Of a stretch of DNA of 64,000 nucleotides, positions 1 through 11,806 are shown piece by piece; position 1 is the first letter of the stretch, and every line of letters begins with the position of its first letter. The DNA is from Fragum whitleyi (Eukaryota; Mollusca; Bivalvia; Cardiida; Cardiidae): positions 51,264,258 through 51,328,257 of the forward strand of contig OX411552.1 in assembly GCA_948146395.1 (NCBI GenBank), in the 5' to 3' direction. Under the pieces are notes generated by a model. It saw nothing but the letters and a program-made list of their open reading frames with translations, ran no database searches and was not told the origin of the DNA. A program made the position numbers and the translations under genes.

Positions 1-417
1 TACCAAGTTTGTTCATATCAAGACCCTTGGGTCATATTTGGGCTCCACCCGGGCGCATCCCTTTCAGCTCATCTGAGCATGATGGGTGAAAATGGGAAAA
101 CCGTCAAAAATCTTCATCTCTGAAACCAGAAGGCAGACAGCTTTCATATTTAGAATGTAGCATCATCTTATGGACCTCTTCCAAGTTTGTTCATATCAAG
201 ACCCTGGGGTCAGTTTTGGGGTCCACCCGGGTGCATCCCTTTTTACATAGAATCAAAGAGCAAAAAGGCATATCTGTCTTGCTCTTTGCTGAAAACGTTC
301 CACGGTATTGATCTTAGGCAATTATCTTCTTTTTGACATCTGCCTATCTAATTAATGTGATGTCCAAGGAGTCATAGAGACTCAGGTGAGCGATCTAGGA
401 CCATCTTGGTCCTCTTG
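1..417 (+). mobile_element. F1 element, body b3, 3' end only
   Basis: The window opens inside an F1 copy. Two b3 monomers (ACCAGAAGGCAGACAGCTTT; TTCATATCAAGACCCTGGGG) run to the F1 3' end: CAGGTGAGCG, the hairpin GGACCATCTTGGTCC, then CTCTTG at 412-417 and T's. Nearly the same 3' sequence occurs at 26880-27178. The element lies in the SAMHD1 intron upstream of exon A. Confidence 0.85.
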
Positions 418-685
418 TTTTTTATCAAATAAATGTTTATGTTGAACTCATAATCTTGACTTATGTGGGCTGTTACAAAAACTTGAGATAAAGGAAGTAT
501 TAGAAAAACTTCCAAGCTGAGAGTGTATTCCAAAAGGGACAAGACTAAAGAGATAGGTTAGAGAGTCTTTAAATGTAACTTCTAGCTTTCTGTGTTTGTC
601 TCTCTACTATTTGTTATTGATTCAGGTTTACATTCCTGATATATTTACTTAGTTTTACACTAGGTTAAGTGGTTATTTAAGGGTT
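418..685. other. Intron sequence, no feature recognised
   Basis: AT-rich, apparently single-copy intron sequence between the F1 end and the first MITE. No exon-like conserved peptide was seen in any frame. Confidence 0.5.
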
Positions 686-806
686 AATTCACGTTTTTGA
701 GGGCGTTAACATTTGCAGAGACCCCAATAATGGTTTAACGTTCGCACTAGGGTATTAAAGCATTTTGAGTTCCCTGTAAATGTTTGCGCTCGAATAAACG
801 TGAATT
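686..806. mobile_element. Small terminal-inverted-repeat element (MITE)
   Basis: About 121 bp with imperfect inverted ends: AATTCACGTTTTTGAGGGCG at the left and CGAATAAACGTGAATT at the right. The inner parts TTAACATTTGCAG and TGTAAATGTTTGCG also pair. No coding capacity. Family not identified. Confidence 0.55.
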
Positions 807-1069
807 GACGCTTTTATTGCATAAAAAGATAAGAGTAAAAATAATTTCATAGAAACGATATGAAACCAGTTGCAAACCTACTTATATGCCGTCAGGCATT
901 ACATGATGCGTCAATCTTGTTTTTACCGATGTTGCTTGGTTAATTTTTGATGTCACACAATTTTACGCGGGATTTGCAGGTAACGTCTTTAGGTATGCTC
1001 TATAATGATGTTGGACAAAGAAATTGATAAAGTGTATTGACCCAGACTGAAAATATTTCAATTAAAAAG

Positions 1070-1163
1070 CCGGGCGTTAAAGGCATGTGAATTTACTGAT
1101 TAATCCTCGTTTTCTGTCCTTAATGTCCGGGTTTCGTCTGTTAACGCATGTCTTTAATGACCC
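1070..1163. repeat. Imperfect inverted repeat, possible MITE
   Basis: CCGGGCGTTAAAGGCATG near 1070 pairs imperfectly with GCATGTCTTTAATGACCCG ending near 1163. About 95 bp overall. Weaker than the neighbouring MITE at 686-806. Confidence 0.35.
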
Positions 1164-1217
1164 GAAAACAAACATTTTATGCAATAATGTAGAATTATTT
1201 AACTCGATGTCTTCATT

Positions 1218-2999
1218 ATACCCTCCTAAGCTATGTTTGGAGGGTATTTAGAAGTTAGCTTGTCGGTCAGTTGGTCTGTCTGTCTATCCGTTGGTCTGTC
1301 CATCTTTAGCAATTTCTTGTCCTCTCAAATTCTCAGCAGCCAAACTTTACAGATTTGATCAGTATCTGGCAGACGCTAGAGTGGTATTTAGTTATGGCCC
1401 TTTTTAGCTCACCTGAGCACATCGTGCTCAAGGTGAGCTTTTGTGATCATTGAATGTCCGTCGTCCGTCGTGTGTCGTCCGTCGTCAGGCGTCAACAATT
1501 TAAGTGTTTACACTCTAGAGGCCACAAATATTAACCAATCATCATGAAACTTGGTCAGATTAACCATCAGGTCACAAGGATGGACCCTATTGAAAATGGG
1601 AAAAATCCGTGCCATATCAAGGGAAAAGGGTCCTAAATGACAATTTTCTTGTTTACACTCTAGAAGCCACAAATATGGTCCAATCTTCATGAAACTTGGT
1701 CAGAGTAATTGTAAGGTCGCAAGGATGAACCCTATCGAAAATGGGAAGAATCTGTGTCATATCACAGGAAAAGGGGCCTTAATGACAATTTTCTTGTTTA
1801 CGCTCTAGAGGCCACAAATATGAACCAATGATCATGAAACTTGGCCAGAATGATTGTCAGGTCACAAGGATTAACCCTATTGAAAAAGGGAAGGATCTGT
1901 GTCATATCACGGGAAAAGGGGCTTTAATGACAAATTTTAGTTGACGCTCTAGAGGCCACAAATATGAACCAATCATCATGAATCTTGGCCAGAATGATTG
2001 TCAGGTCACAAGGATTAACCCTATTGAAAATGGGAAGGATCTGTATCATATCACGGGAAAAGGGGCCTTAATGACAAATTTCTTGTTTACGCTCTAGAGG
2101 CCACAAATATTAACCTATCATTATGAACTTGGTCAGATTAACCATCAGGTCTTAAGGATTAAGCCTATTGAAAATGGGAAGGATCTGTGCCATATCAAGG
2201 GAAAAGGGGCCTAAATGACAATTTTCTTGTTTACACTCTAGAAGCCACAAATATGGTCCAATCATCATGAAACTTGGCCAGAATGATTGTCAGGTCACAA
2301 GGATTAACCCTATTGAAAATGGGAAGGATCTGTGTCATATCACGGGAAAAGGGGCCTTAATGACAAATTTCTTGTTTACGCTCTAGAGGCCACAAATATG
2401 AACCAATCATCATGAAACTTGATCAGAATGATTGTAAGGTCACAAGGATTAACCATATTGAAAATGGGAAGGATCTGTGTCATATCATGGCAAAAGGGGC
2501 CTAAATTACAATTTTCTTGTTTATGCTCTAGATACCACAAATATGGTCCAATCTTCATGAAACTTGGTCAGAAAGATTGTAAGGTCACAAGGATGAACCC
2601 TATCGAAAATGGGAAGGATCCATTTCATATCATTGGAAAAGGGGCCTTAATGACAGTTTTCATTTTGAAGCTCAAGAGGCCACACATATGGTCACATACA
2701 TGAATCTTGGTCTGAATGTTTGTCAAGTCACAAGGATGAATCCTTTGAAAATTGGAAGGATCTGTGTCATGTAACGGGAAAAAGGAGCTTTCATGATAAT
2801 TTTCTTGTTACACTCTATAGAGACCATAAGTCTTTAAAGTACAATTACAACTTTTGCTGGAAAATTTGATACTAGTTAATTTAGACAAAATACACAGGTG
2901 AGCGATATAGGACCATCATGGTCCTCTTGTTTTTGAAATGGCTTTTCATTATTTACAAGCACTTGTAGGGGGGTATTGGTCCGCTTTGTGGCAGTCTAG
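1218..2999 (+). mobile_element. F8 element, split by a nested F1 element
   Basis: The head hairpin ATACCCTCC / GGAGGGTAT at 1218-1250 is followed by GTCTGTC-rich sequence. The 3' part resumes after the nested F1 at about 2930 and carries the second arm copy GGGGGGTAT, a weak hairpin around GTCCGCTTTGTGGC, and ends CTAG at 2996-2999 followed by TT. The same end pattern defines the other F families. Confidence 0.65.
1406..2929 (+). mobile_element. F1 element with b1 tandem body
   Basis: Starts AGCTCACCTGAGCAC after five T's, with the hairpin GCTCACCTGAGCAC / GTGCTCAAGGTGAGC and GTCCGTCGTC runs. The body is roughly ten copies of a 145-bp monomer (CTCTAGAGGCCACAAATAT; GGTCACAAGGATTAACCCT; GGAAAAGGGGCCTTAATGAC). 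The 3' end is CAGGTGAGCG, hairpin GGACCATCATGGTCC, CTCTTG, then T's. Short ORFs through it (for example 2419-2703) are open only because of the repeat and are not genes. Confidence 0.85.
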
Positions 3000-3123
3000 T
3001 TGAACTTGATGTGAGTTTTGAATGCACATAAAATACTATAAACTGAATCAAACTTGAATTTCAATGTGAAAATGGGGAAAAGATTTAGATTGATATAAAT
3101 GGTGAAGTATTGTTTATCAACAG

Positions 3124-3288
3124 ATAGTTGCAAATAAGCGTAATGGTATCGATGTGGACAAATGGGACTATTTTGCCCGAGACTGTCACATGTTGGGTAT
3201 TCGTAACAACTTTGACCATAATCGTTGTATCCAGTTTGCCAGAGTTATTGAGGTAGAAGGAGAAAAGCAGATTTGTTCTAGAGATAAG
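3124..3288 (+). CDS. SAMHD1: SAMHD1 exon A: end of HD domain and allosteric residues
   Basis: Fifty-five codons, phase 0 at both ends, acceptor cag before 3124 and donor gtacag from 3289. It starts [20 protein letters not shown]. Residue 12 Asp (3157-3159) corresponds to the fourth metal ligand of the HD motif (human D311); K13, Y16 and D20 match K312, Y315 and D319. The Arg of FDHNRCIQ matches R333, and the last four residues SRDK match the R352/K354 effector-site pair. The exon is close to identical to vertebrate SAMHD1 at these positions. Confidence 0.96.
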
Positions 3289-6200
3289 GTACAGTAGTCA
3301 TTTGTTAACCTGTGTCATGCTTAATAAAAACCTTTACAAATTAACACTAAAACAAAAGTGCTTTAAGTCCTGAATTCACTTATTATTGGTCAACATTTAT
3401 TTCGAAAATATAATTTTTGATCTTCTGGTTAAGAAAAAAAATCCAGTGGGTAAAGACTAAGATGACACTGCACTTATGCACAAGAAGCCATGCGTTCATA
3501 AAATGAGCCAGACTCTTTTTTTTTTCATTCTCAATTATGGAATATTTACTGCAGTTGACATTTTCAAGAGACATACCCTACGCAGTTATGCAAGGTTAAG
3601 CGTAATTCATTTTTATTACCTATGTGCTTTGATTGTCCGTTGATAGATTACAAGGAAAGAAAATTCCAGATGAATGCGAAGTGACGCGATCATCGAGAAT
3701 TACACTCCATTTTTCCGCATCTGGCCGAAGGCCACTAGGGCTCATTTCATGGCACTGTGTCCATTGTATGTCCATCCTTCCATTCATGTGTCAGGTCAAA
3801 AACTTTTTTTTAAAAAAAATTCTCCTAAGAAACTAATGGATTAATTTCAACCAAACTTAACAGGAATGATCCTTGGGTTACCCTCTCTCAAGTTTGTTCA
3901 AGGATTTTTAATCCAATGAAAAACAATGTTTTAATCGGGGTGGCTAATTTCAATTTATGGTAATATGTTATTTTTCTCAGAATCTAATCAATGGATATCA
4001 ACTAAATCACACTTGAATGATATCAATTGATTCAGGCCTGTGGAGTAACAGCTACTCAAGTAGCTCTAGTTTAGTTTCATTATTTGAAAATGTAGACAAA
4101 TGAAGGCTTATGGTTAAAACCAAAGTGACCTTGTCTAATTCACATATGATAAATCAAGTTTTAGTTAGAGATAAGAATCACGATAATACTTCATTTAGCC
4201 TTAAAATCTTCAAATTCTGTTATGCAAGACTATAAGTTTGATTGGTTATTCCTTCTTTAGTTATTCTATTTATTTGTTTATTAGCAATCAAGTTCTTGAA
4301 ATATCAAATTATACTAAGGAAAAATTTTGATAGTTATTAGAGCCTCTCAGGACCAAATGGGTCTTTTGATTTTCAACCCTAATCTCTTTAACAATGTTTG
4401 ACAAGGTAATAGACCTCTTTGATACTCATCTACAAAAACCAAGTTGAAGGTCATGTTATAAGGTCAAGGCAATCTTTCATAGTTAAAGTGTGACAAATTA
4501 GTTGTCTTGTGGCAAATTTGCATTTCACAAATGCTTATTGTTAATTTTAAAAAGTAAAGGTTACAAATTGTTTGATCTATATCAAATTTCAACACCAATA
4601 AAAGCGACTCAAAGCTTGATTGCCACTGACTGCACACAAATAGTAGTTTAAAAGAACAAATAGTTCCTGATAATAGCAACTTCATGATAATAGCAACTCA
4701 AAGCTTTATTGCAACTTACTCTGTGCACAAATTATAGATTAAAAGAACAAATAGTTCTTGAAAATAGCAACTCAAAGCTTTATTACAACTGACTCTGTGA
4801 ACAAATAATAGTTTGACAGAACAAATAGACCATGATAATAGCAACTCAAAGCTTTATTGCAACTGACTCTATGAACAAATAATAAAGAACAAATAGTTCC
4901 TGTTTATAGTAACTAAACTGTGAACAAGTTGAAGTTTCTAGGTGTTAACAGGATTTCATGGTAGTTTGTCAAGTTTTGATGCCCATCTGCAATACAAATC
5001 AAGAATCATTCAAACTTATGTACTTTAAATTTCAGGAAGTTGGTAACCTGTATGATATGTTTCACACAAGAAACACACTACACAGAAGAGCTTATCAGCA
5101 CAGGGTCACCAACATTGTGGATACAATGTGAGTTTACATATATTCATGAGTTGGGATATCTCAATGAAGAACATAATTACAAAAACAATTACAAGCTGAT
5201 TCAATAAATTTAGCTTTTATTATAGGGATGAGTGTCTTTTTCACTGCGTTTATTGGGGTATAAAGTGCAATTGCCTTAGCACATGGCAAATAACGCCCGT
5301 AGGGCGTTATGTTTAAGCCATGTGCTAAGGCAATTGCACTTTATACCCCAATATACGCAGTGAAAAAGACACTCATCTCTTATAATTGCAGTCCTCTGGA
5401 TCGAAGAAACTATTAAAATACTCGTCCAAACATTAAAGCTTCAAGTCTACTTTCTGCGCGTATATATTACACGATCTATTTTTAGATCGTGTATTTTTTT
5501 TATCTCGCTATCGAAGTGAAATGTCATAGAGTGAAACAAATGATACACAAATAAACGACAACGTTGAAATTCGTAGAGGTACTTATGACAAAGAACGTGT
5601 TTATGCCAAGTAAGTCTGTATTTTTTAACGAAAACGCCATAGTCGGTCTTAGTTGAGAGGGTTGCTTGATGATCTTCGCCGACTCGCTGTTTTCTTAGTT
5701 TACGACGGCTAAGAATCAGAACTGCATGCATGTAATCGTAAATTCTTTTGAAAATATCTAAATTTATAATAGATTAAATAGCAATGATGATCGGGAACCA
5801 GGTTAATTCGAGTTCCTACAGCACAGGACTTGCAGGTCGAAGGGCGGGGGTTTCCCGAAAGACCTATTGCATTTTATACAGAAATAAAGTGCAATGGATT
5901 TCCCCACGTGACGCATTTAAACCAATCAGAATTCTTTATTTTATTGGATTGCAATTATATTGCATAAATATCTTAGGGATATTGCTCGTGCACAGGAGAT
6001 AAATATTTTCATGTTAATCACCATTGGGAGCTTGTCTGGACAATTTCTCCACTATCCATATTTATTTCAATATGATTTTGCACAAATGCCCTCCATCAAC
6101 TGTTTATAGAATTTTTAGGATAGCTTCAAGTTCAAAGGCCGCCGTCATAGCGCAGTTGGTAGCGCGCCGGACTGTCAATCTAGAGGTCCTGGGTTCGATC

Positions 6201-9200
6201 CCCGACGGCGGCACTCATTCTTTCCGACTATTTGTCTTTCACCAATGGGTTGATAATCATAGACCTATGTGAGATAGCAGCTGGAGGCTAGGAAAGATTG
6301 TGATGGTTGTACTGGTGAGAGAAATACCAGGAATCCATTGTTAGGTGCGTTAAACTCCATTCAATCAATCAATTCAAGTTCAAGGTCAAAGTAAAAATAA
6401 GCTTGTCCAGAAGGTTTCACCTGTATTTTGGGTAGGTTTCAATACCATTTTGCACAAATGTACTCTATTATCTGTTGATTTGTGTTGCTAAAAAATTTTT
6501 GGATAGCTTAATCTTCAAGGTCACAGGTCAAGGTGAAAATAAGCTTGCTGGAGATTTGTGGAAAATTATACTACTGTAAATGTATGAGAAATACTCCAGA
6601 CAATCTAATGTACTCCATCATCTGTAGATGTGCACAGTGAAAGGATTTTTGGATGGCTTAAAGTTCAAAGGTCAAAAATATGCTTATGTGGAACATTTCT
6701 CTTTCATTTATGGATGGATTTCAATATAATTTGGAAAAAATGTATTCTATTGTTGAACAAGCAGTAAATTTGTATGAAACTAAAACTTAAGAATTCAATT
6801 TAGTGCTATACCCTTTGGTTTACTTTTCTTGAAACCTGTCCATGCTTGAAGATGAAATATCCAAGCCTTTGCTAACCTCATCATAAGATGTTTTGTAGAC
6901 ATTTCAAAACACATGTAACCTGAAAATAAAGTTCTTTATAAGGTTGAATATTTTGAGAGAGAATAAGGGTAAGTGGGTGGAGCTGAATAATAATTCTTGT
7001 ATATAATTATATGTCATCTCCTATATTTGTAGGGTGGCAGAGGCTATGATACTAGCTAATGATTACATCTTTTTTGAAGGATCAAGGGGGTAAGTTTTAT
7101 GATTGTATCATATACCATATTGTAAGGAGACATGGCTAACCTCTGTGGCTTTGTAGCTTGACTTACCCCATTCCCACTTTGGTTTAAATAACAGATATAG
7201 AAGAAACATTTTGAATTTTTCAAGCTTTCTCCCAATTTGTGCATGCTGTAGTTAAACATTTTCAAAATACTTCAATACAGTAAATAAATCCTTAAAAAAC
7301 TGTGAGTGAATAACTTGATAAACACAACTTCATAGACATTAAGTGTAAGTTGGAACTCAAAATTGTTTCAAGGTTATATATGACTTTTTGGTCACATAAA
7401 CCGATTAAAGCATGTGAGTGATTTTTCCAACTACTTCACATGTGCTTAAAGCAAAACCTCTGGCCAGCCTGTACATATGCACAGTTTGACCAGTGTCTTC
7501 ACTCTGCGCTCTTTAGACAGATAATGACTGAACCCTTATATAGACTGTCAGCAAATTTTATTTCATTGTGTGCTTGTCTATTCTTTTCAATGTTTATGAT
7601 TCTTTCTCAAGTGTAATTGTGTAATATTACAAACAGCCTCAATAATTTCATGACTTTTTTTCAGTAAACGAGTGAGAATGTCAGAGGCCATAGAAGATAT
7701 GAGGGCTTTCAGTCAATTGACAGACCATGTATTCTTTCAAATCCTTCATTCTACTGGAAACGATCCAAAACTGGTAGAAGCACGTGAAATCCTGAAAAGT
7801 ATACTTGAGAGACGGTTATACAAGTGTGTTGGGCAAACACAGCTGAAACCAGAGAGGCTCGTTAAAAAGGTAACATCAAAAAGTCTAATAACTGCCTCGG
7901 TATAACAAGGGGGCACTCCAATAACTGTTTATAGGCTTGTTTAACCCTCTGCTGTTTAATCCCTGCTTTTTACATGCCTGTGATTTTATGATTGAGAAAA
8001 CATTGTGAAAAAAGAAGAAATTGCTTCTGACAAGCAATTTCTTCTTTTTCCACACTATTTTTTACCCAACTGAAATGTAATTTTTCAAATTAAATCCACT
8101 TTAAATTTTCGTCTGCAAAACCTTTGAATTAGGACAGGTCCAAAATTTTGTAAAACAGGAAAGTTTTAAAAATGGAGTAATAAGGGTCTAGACATATCAA
8201 CGATATATAACACTAATATTGTAAGTGCCTATTAAGGTACACACAATAGTTAGGCACCGACCCCTTCATGTATAGTGTACTGACACATACTTTGATTTTG
8301 CACTAAGCCATTAAATTGTGTGACATCTAGGTCAAGTAAAAAAATAGGTCACTGTCAAATTATGGGGAAAACCAATCATAGTCTAATTGTTTAGAAATTT
8401 GGAAGATGACCTGGCAAATTTAAAAAGAATGACCTATCAGGTCAGAAACAAGGTTACCTTCGCCAGTGAACTGACCTTGTAAATTACTACACATTTATTG
8501 TACAATAAACTTTTATGTGACAGATGGTTATATTTGTTGGACATTTTTACACAAAGAAAAAAGTATAGCAACATCCGATTTTCATCAAAATATCCCCCCC
8601 CCCCCCCCCCCCCCGGTAGTTCTGAACAAAGGTGAACTTTGGTAACTTGAGGCATTTTATACACAAGAAAACCTTTTCAGTGGGTCCGATAATTTGTAAT
8701 AAAACTGACTAACAAACCTTTTTGGCTTTTGTGATCATTGAATGTGCGTCATCTGGCGTCCGGCGTCAACAATCTTAGTGTTTACACTCTAGAGGCCACA
8801 AATATGGCCCAATCTTCATGAAACTTGGTCAGAATGTTGGCCAGGTCACAAGGATGAACCTTATTGAAAATGGGAAAGATCTATGCCATATCACAGGAAA
8901 AGGGGCCTTTATGGCAATTTTCTTGTTTACACTCTAGAGGCCACAAATGTGGCCCAATCTTCATGAAACTTGGTCAGAATGTTTGTCAGGTCACAAGGAT
9001 TAACCCTATTGAAAATGGGATGGATCCATGCCATATCACAGGAAAAAGGGCCTTAATGACATTTATCTTGTTAACGCTCTAGAGGCCACAAATATGGCCC
9101 AATCTTCATGAAACTTGGTCAGAATGTTAGCTATGTCACAAGGATGAACCCTATTCAAAATATGAAGGACCTATGCCATATCACAGGAAAAGGGGCCTTA

Positions 9201-11774
9201 ATGACATTTATCTTGTTTACGCTGTAGAGGCCACAAATATGGCCCAATCCTCATGAAACTTGGTCAGAATGTTGGCCAAATTACATGGATGAACCCTTTC
9301 TAAAATGAGAAGGATCTATGCAATATCACGGGAAAAGAGGCCTTCATGACAATTATCTTGTTAACACTATAGAGGCCACAAAAGGCCCAATCCTCATGAA
9401 ACTTGGTCAGTATGATGGTCAAGTCACAAAAATTAACTCTTTTGAAAATGGAAAGGATCCATGCCACAAGGAAAGGGAGCCTTACTGATAATTTTCTTGT
9501 TATAACTCAAGAGGCCACAATTTTGGCCGGAACTTCTTGACACTTGGTTTGGTGTAGAAATTATCTCCTTTATGACATCTGCCTATTTAAATGATGTGAT
9601 GTCCCAGGGGTCAAAGAGACTCAGGTGAGCAATCTAGGACCATCATGGTCCTCTTGTTTTTTCTAATTCAGAAATTTCGTGGATTTTATGGCCATCAGAA
9701 AATTACTGTGTTTTCTTCAAATATTCATACACAATTAACTATGGTTGCATCGAATATGCTACATGGGATTTCAACTTGATCATAGTCTCTGATCCAAGAG
9801 AGATCAACACACTAAATATATAGCCATGAAGCAATGATAATCTCTACATCCACTCTTTTCCTCGTACCCTGGATCAGACGTTGGATATTACTATCATCAT
9901 AACTCTTTGCAACATCTGTATTACTTAAACTTAATTTTGAATAGGCGGTAACAGTTCATATTCTTGGCGATTAACAATGCCCAACAAATAATCCATAGGG
10001 TTCATATTCGGGCTTTATTGATCATACTTTTGTAGATACATGTTTTAGATGTTGCAATACTTTTTTCTTTGTGTATAAATCCTTAACAAATTTCCAGCTA
10101 ATTTTTTACATATAGTCCACTTAATTGGAAAGAGGGGTTATAAGAATTACATCTCTCATTTTGTAAGTCTACTTGTCTGTCATTTTTTATCCTCTCTCAA
10201 TCACCTCGATGCTTAATTCAATCATCAAAATATTTGGATACATTTGTGTATGTTCATTTGGTGAAGTTCTCTACCCAATATGTTGTGACCTAACATAGAG
10301 TTGAAGGTCACTGTTCAGGGTCAAATGATCATATTCACCTTGTCAAGGGCATATCTATATATTCATATTTAGATTTGAAAATGATTTGACATACTTGTAC
10401 ATGTGCAACTGGCCTGGATGGTCACAACTTGAGGTCAATCTACAAAAACTAGCCAAGTCCAAATCATATCATGACCATTATAATTGAGGCTTTGTGCATA
10501 TTCACTGGCAAATCTTAATTTTTTATTTTTCATTTGGAAGTCAAATGAGAAAATAAACCTTTACTTTAGCATACATTTAATATTGTTAATGATATTAAAA
10601 TAAATCAACAGCTTTGATCACCTGCATTCAAGGTCAAGCTTTCAGGACATTCAATATCGATATTTGCCTTGACCAGAATGAACAAAGTTTACAAAAATTA
10701 CCAGATGCAGTGGATCATGGTGTCTATATTTTTCCTCAGTTTCCTTAAAACATCATGAGTTTTGTGTTGGTTGTAGGAAGAAGAGGGTGATGTAAAACGT
10801 GAAATCCTGTCTAAATGTGATAAAGATGAATTAGACTGTTCTCCTATATCTGAGAAAGATGTGATACTGCATGTAAGTAGATGTTTTAGCAGGTCTTCCA
10901 AGAAATCATTTACTTTTCGAAATCTTATGAAATTTGCAGATATCAATTTAAAGTAAATCTATGAAAGAAATTGAAAGATAATTGCCGATTGGAGTAAAAA
11001 GAAAAGCTAGAATTGAAGAAATTGGTATTTTTAAAGCCAATTTTTTTCAAAGTTGAATAAAAAAAGTAAGTCCTCTTAGTACATAGGAATAAGAAATGTA
11101 TGAATGAAGAATTTCCGATTTAATGAAGGAAAATCAATCAACCTTTATATTTTAAACCTTATTCCTGCCTCAAGAAAAGATTTGGCAGACAGTGTAGACA
11201 AAGATTAGACTGCACAGACATGAAGTCTGATCTCAGCCTTCACTATCTGCATTGTACTAGATAAAATCTATACATTATAATCTATACATTATTATATCAA
11301 ATATAATCTTTTTCCACAATATTTTTGATAGTATAAAAAATCACTGGAATGTATCCTGGTACTGAATAGAAAAAAGGTTAAGATACAAAGGCTTATAATA
11401 AATCAATGAATTGATCTTTTTCTTGAGTTAATATACATATATATACTTGTGACGTGAAAAGGAACCATCTGGGTTGTGTGTAAAGTATCGACCCCAGTCA
11501 GACTGTGCAGACTTACTATGGTCGAAACTTTGCGTTCTGCTGATTTTCTGAATGTAGAATGATCAATCTATCTTCCTGAAAGATTTTTATGCCCCCGTAT
11601 TGAGAGATCGGGGGCATATTGTTTTACTCATGTCCGTCTGTCTGTCCGTCCGTGTGTCCGAAAACTTAACCTTTGCCTTTTCTCCAAAAGTATTTGACAT
11701 ACAAAGCTGTACACCAAAGTCAAGGTCATGTGACAAGGTCAAGGTCATCAGTCAAGGTCAAACTTTAAAAAAAA

Positions 11775-11806
<32 letters not shown>

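Noticed and set aside
5447..5731. 94-codon minus ORF as a gene
   Set aside because: Basic composition but no domain, no splice or promoter signal, and it lies beside a palindromic repeat.
6138..6212. Functional tRNA-Asp gene
   Set aside because: The stems and boxes are good, but it is the head of a SINE with an 11-bp target duplication and a body shared with 30585-30870; anticodon and T stems have mismatches.
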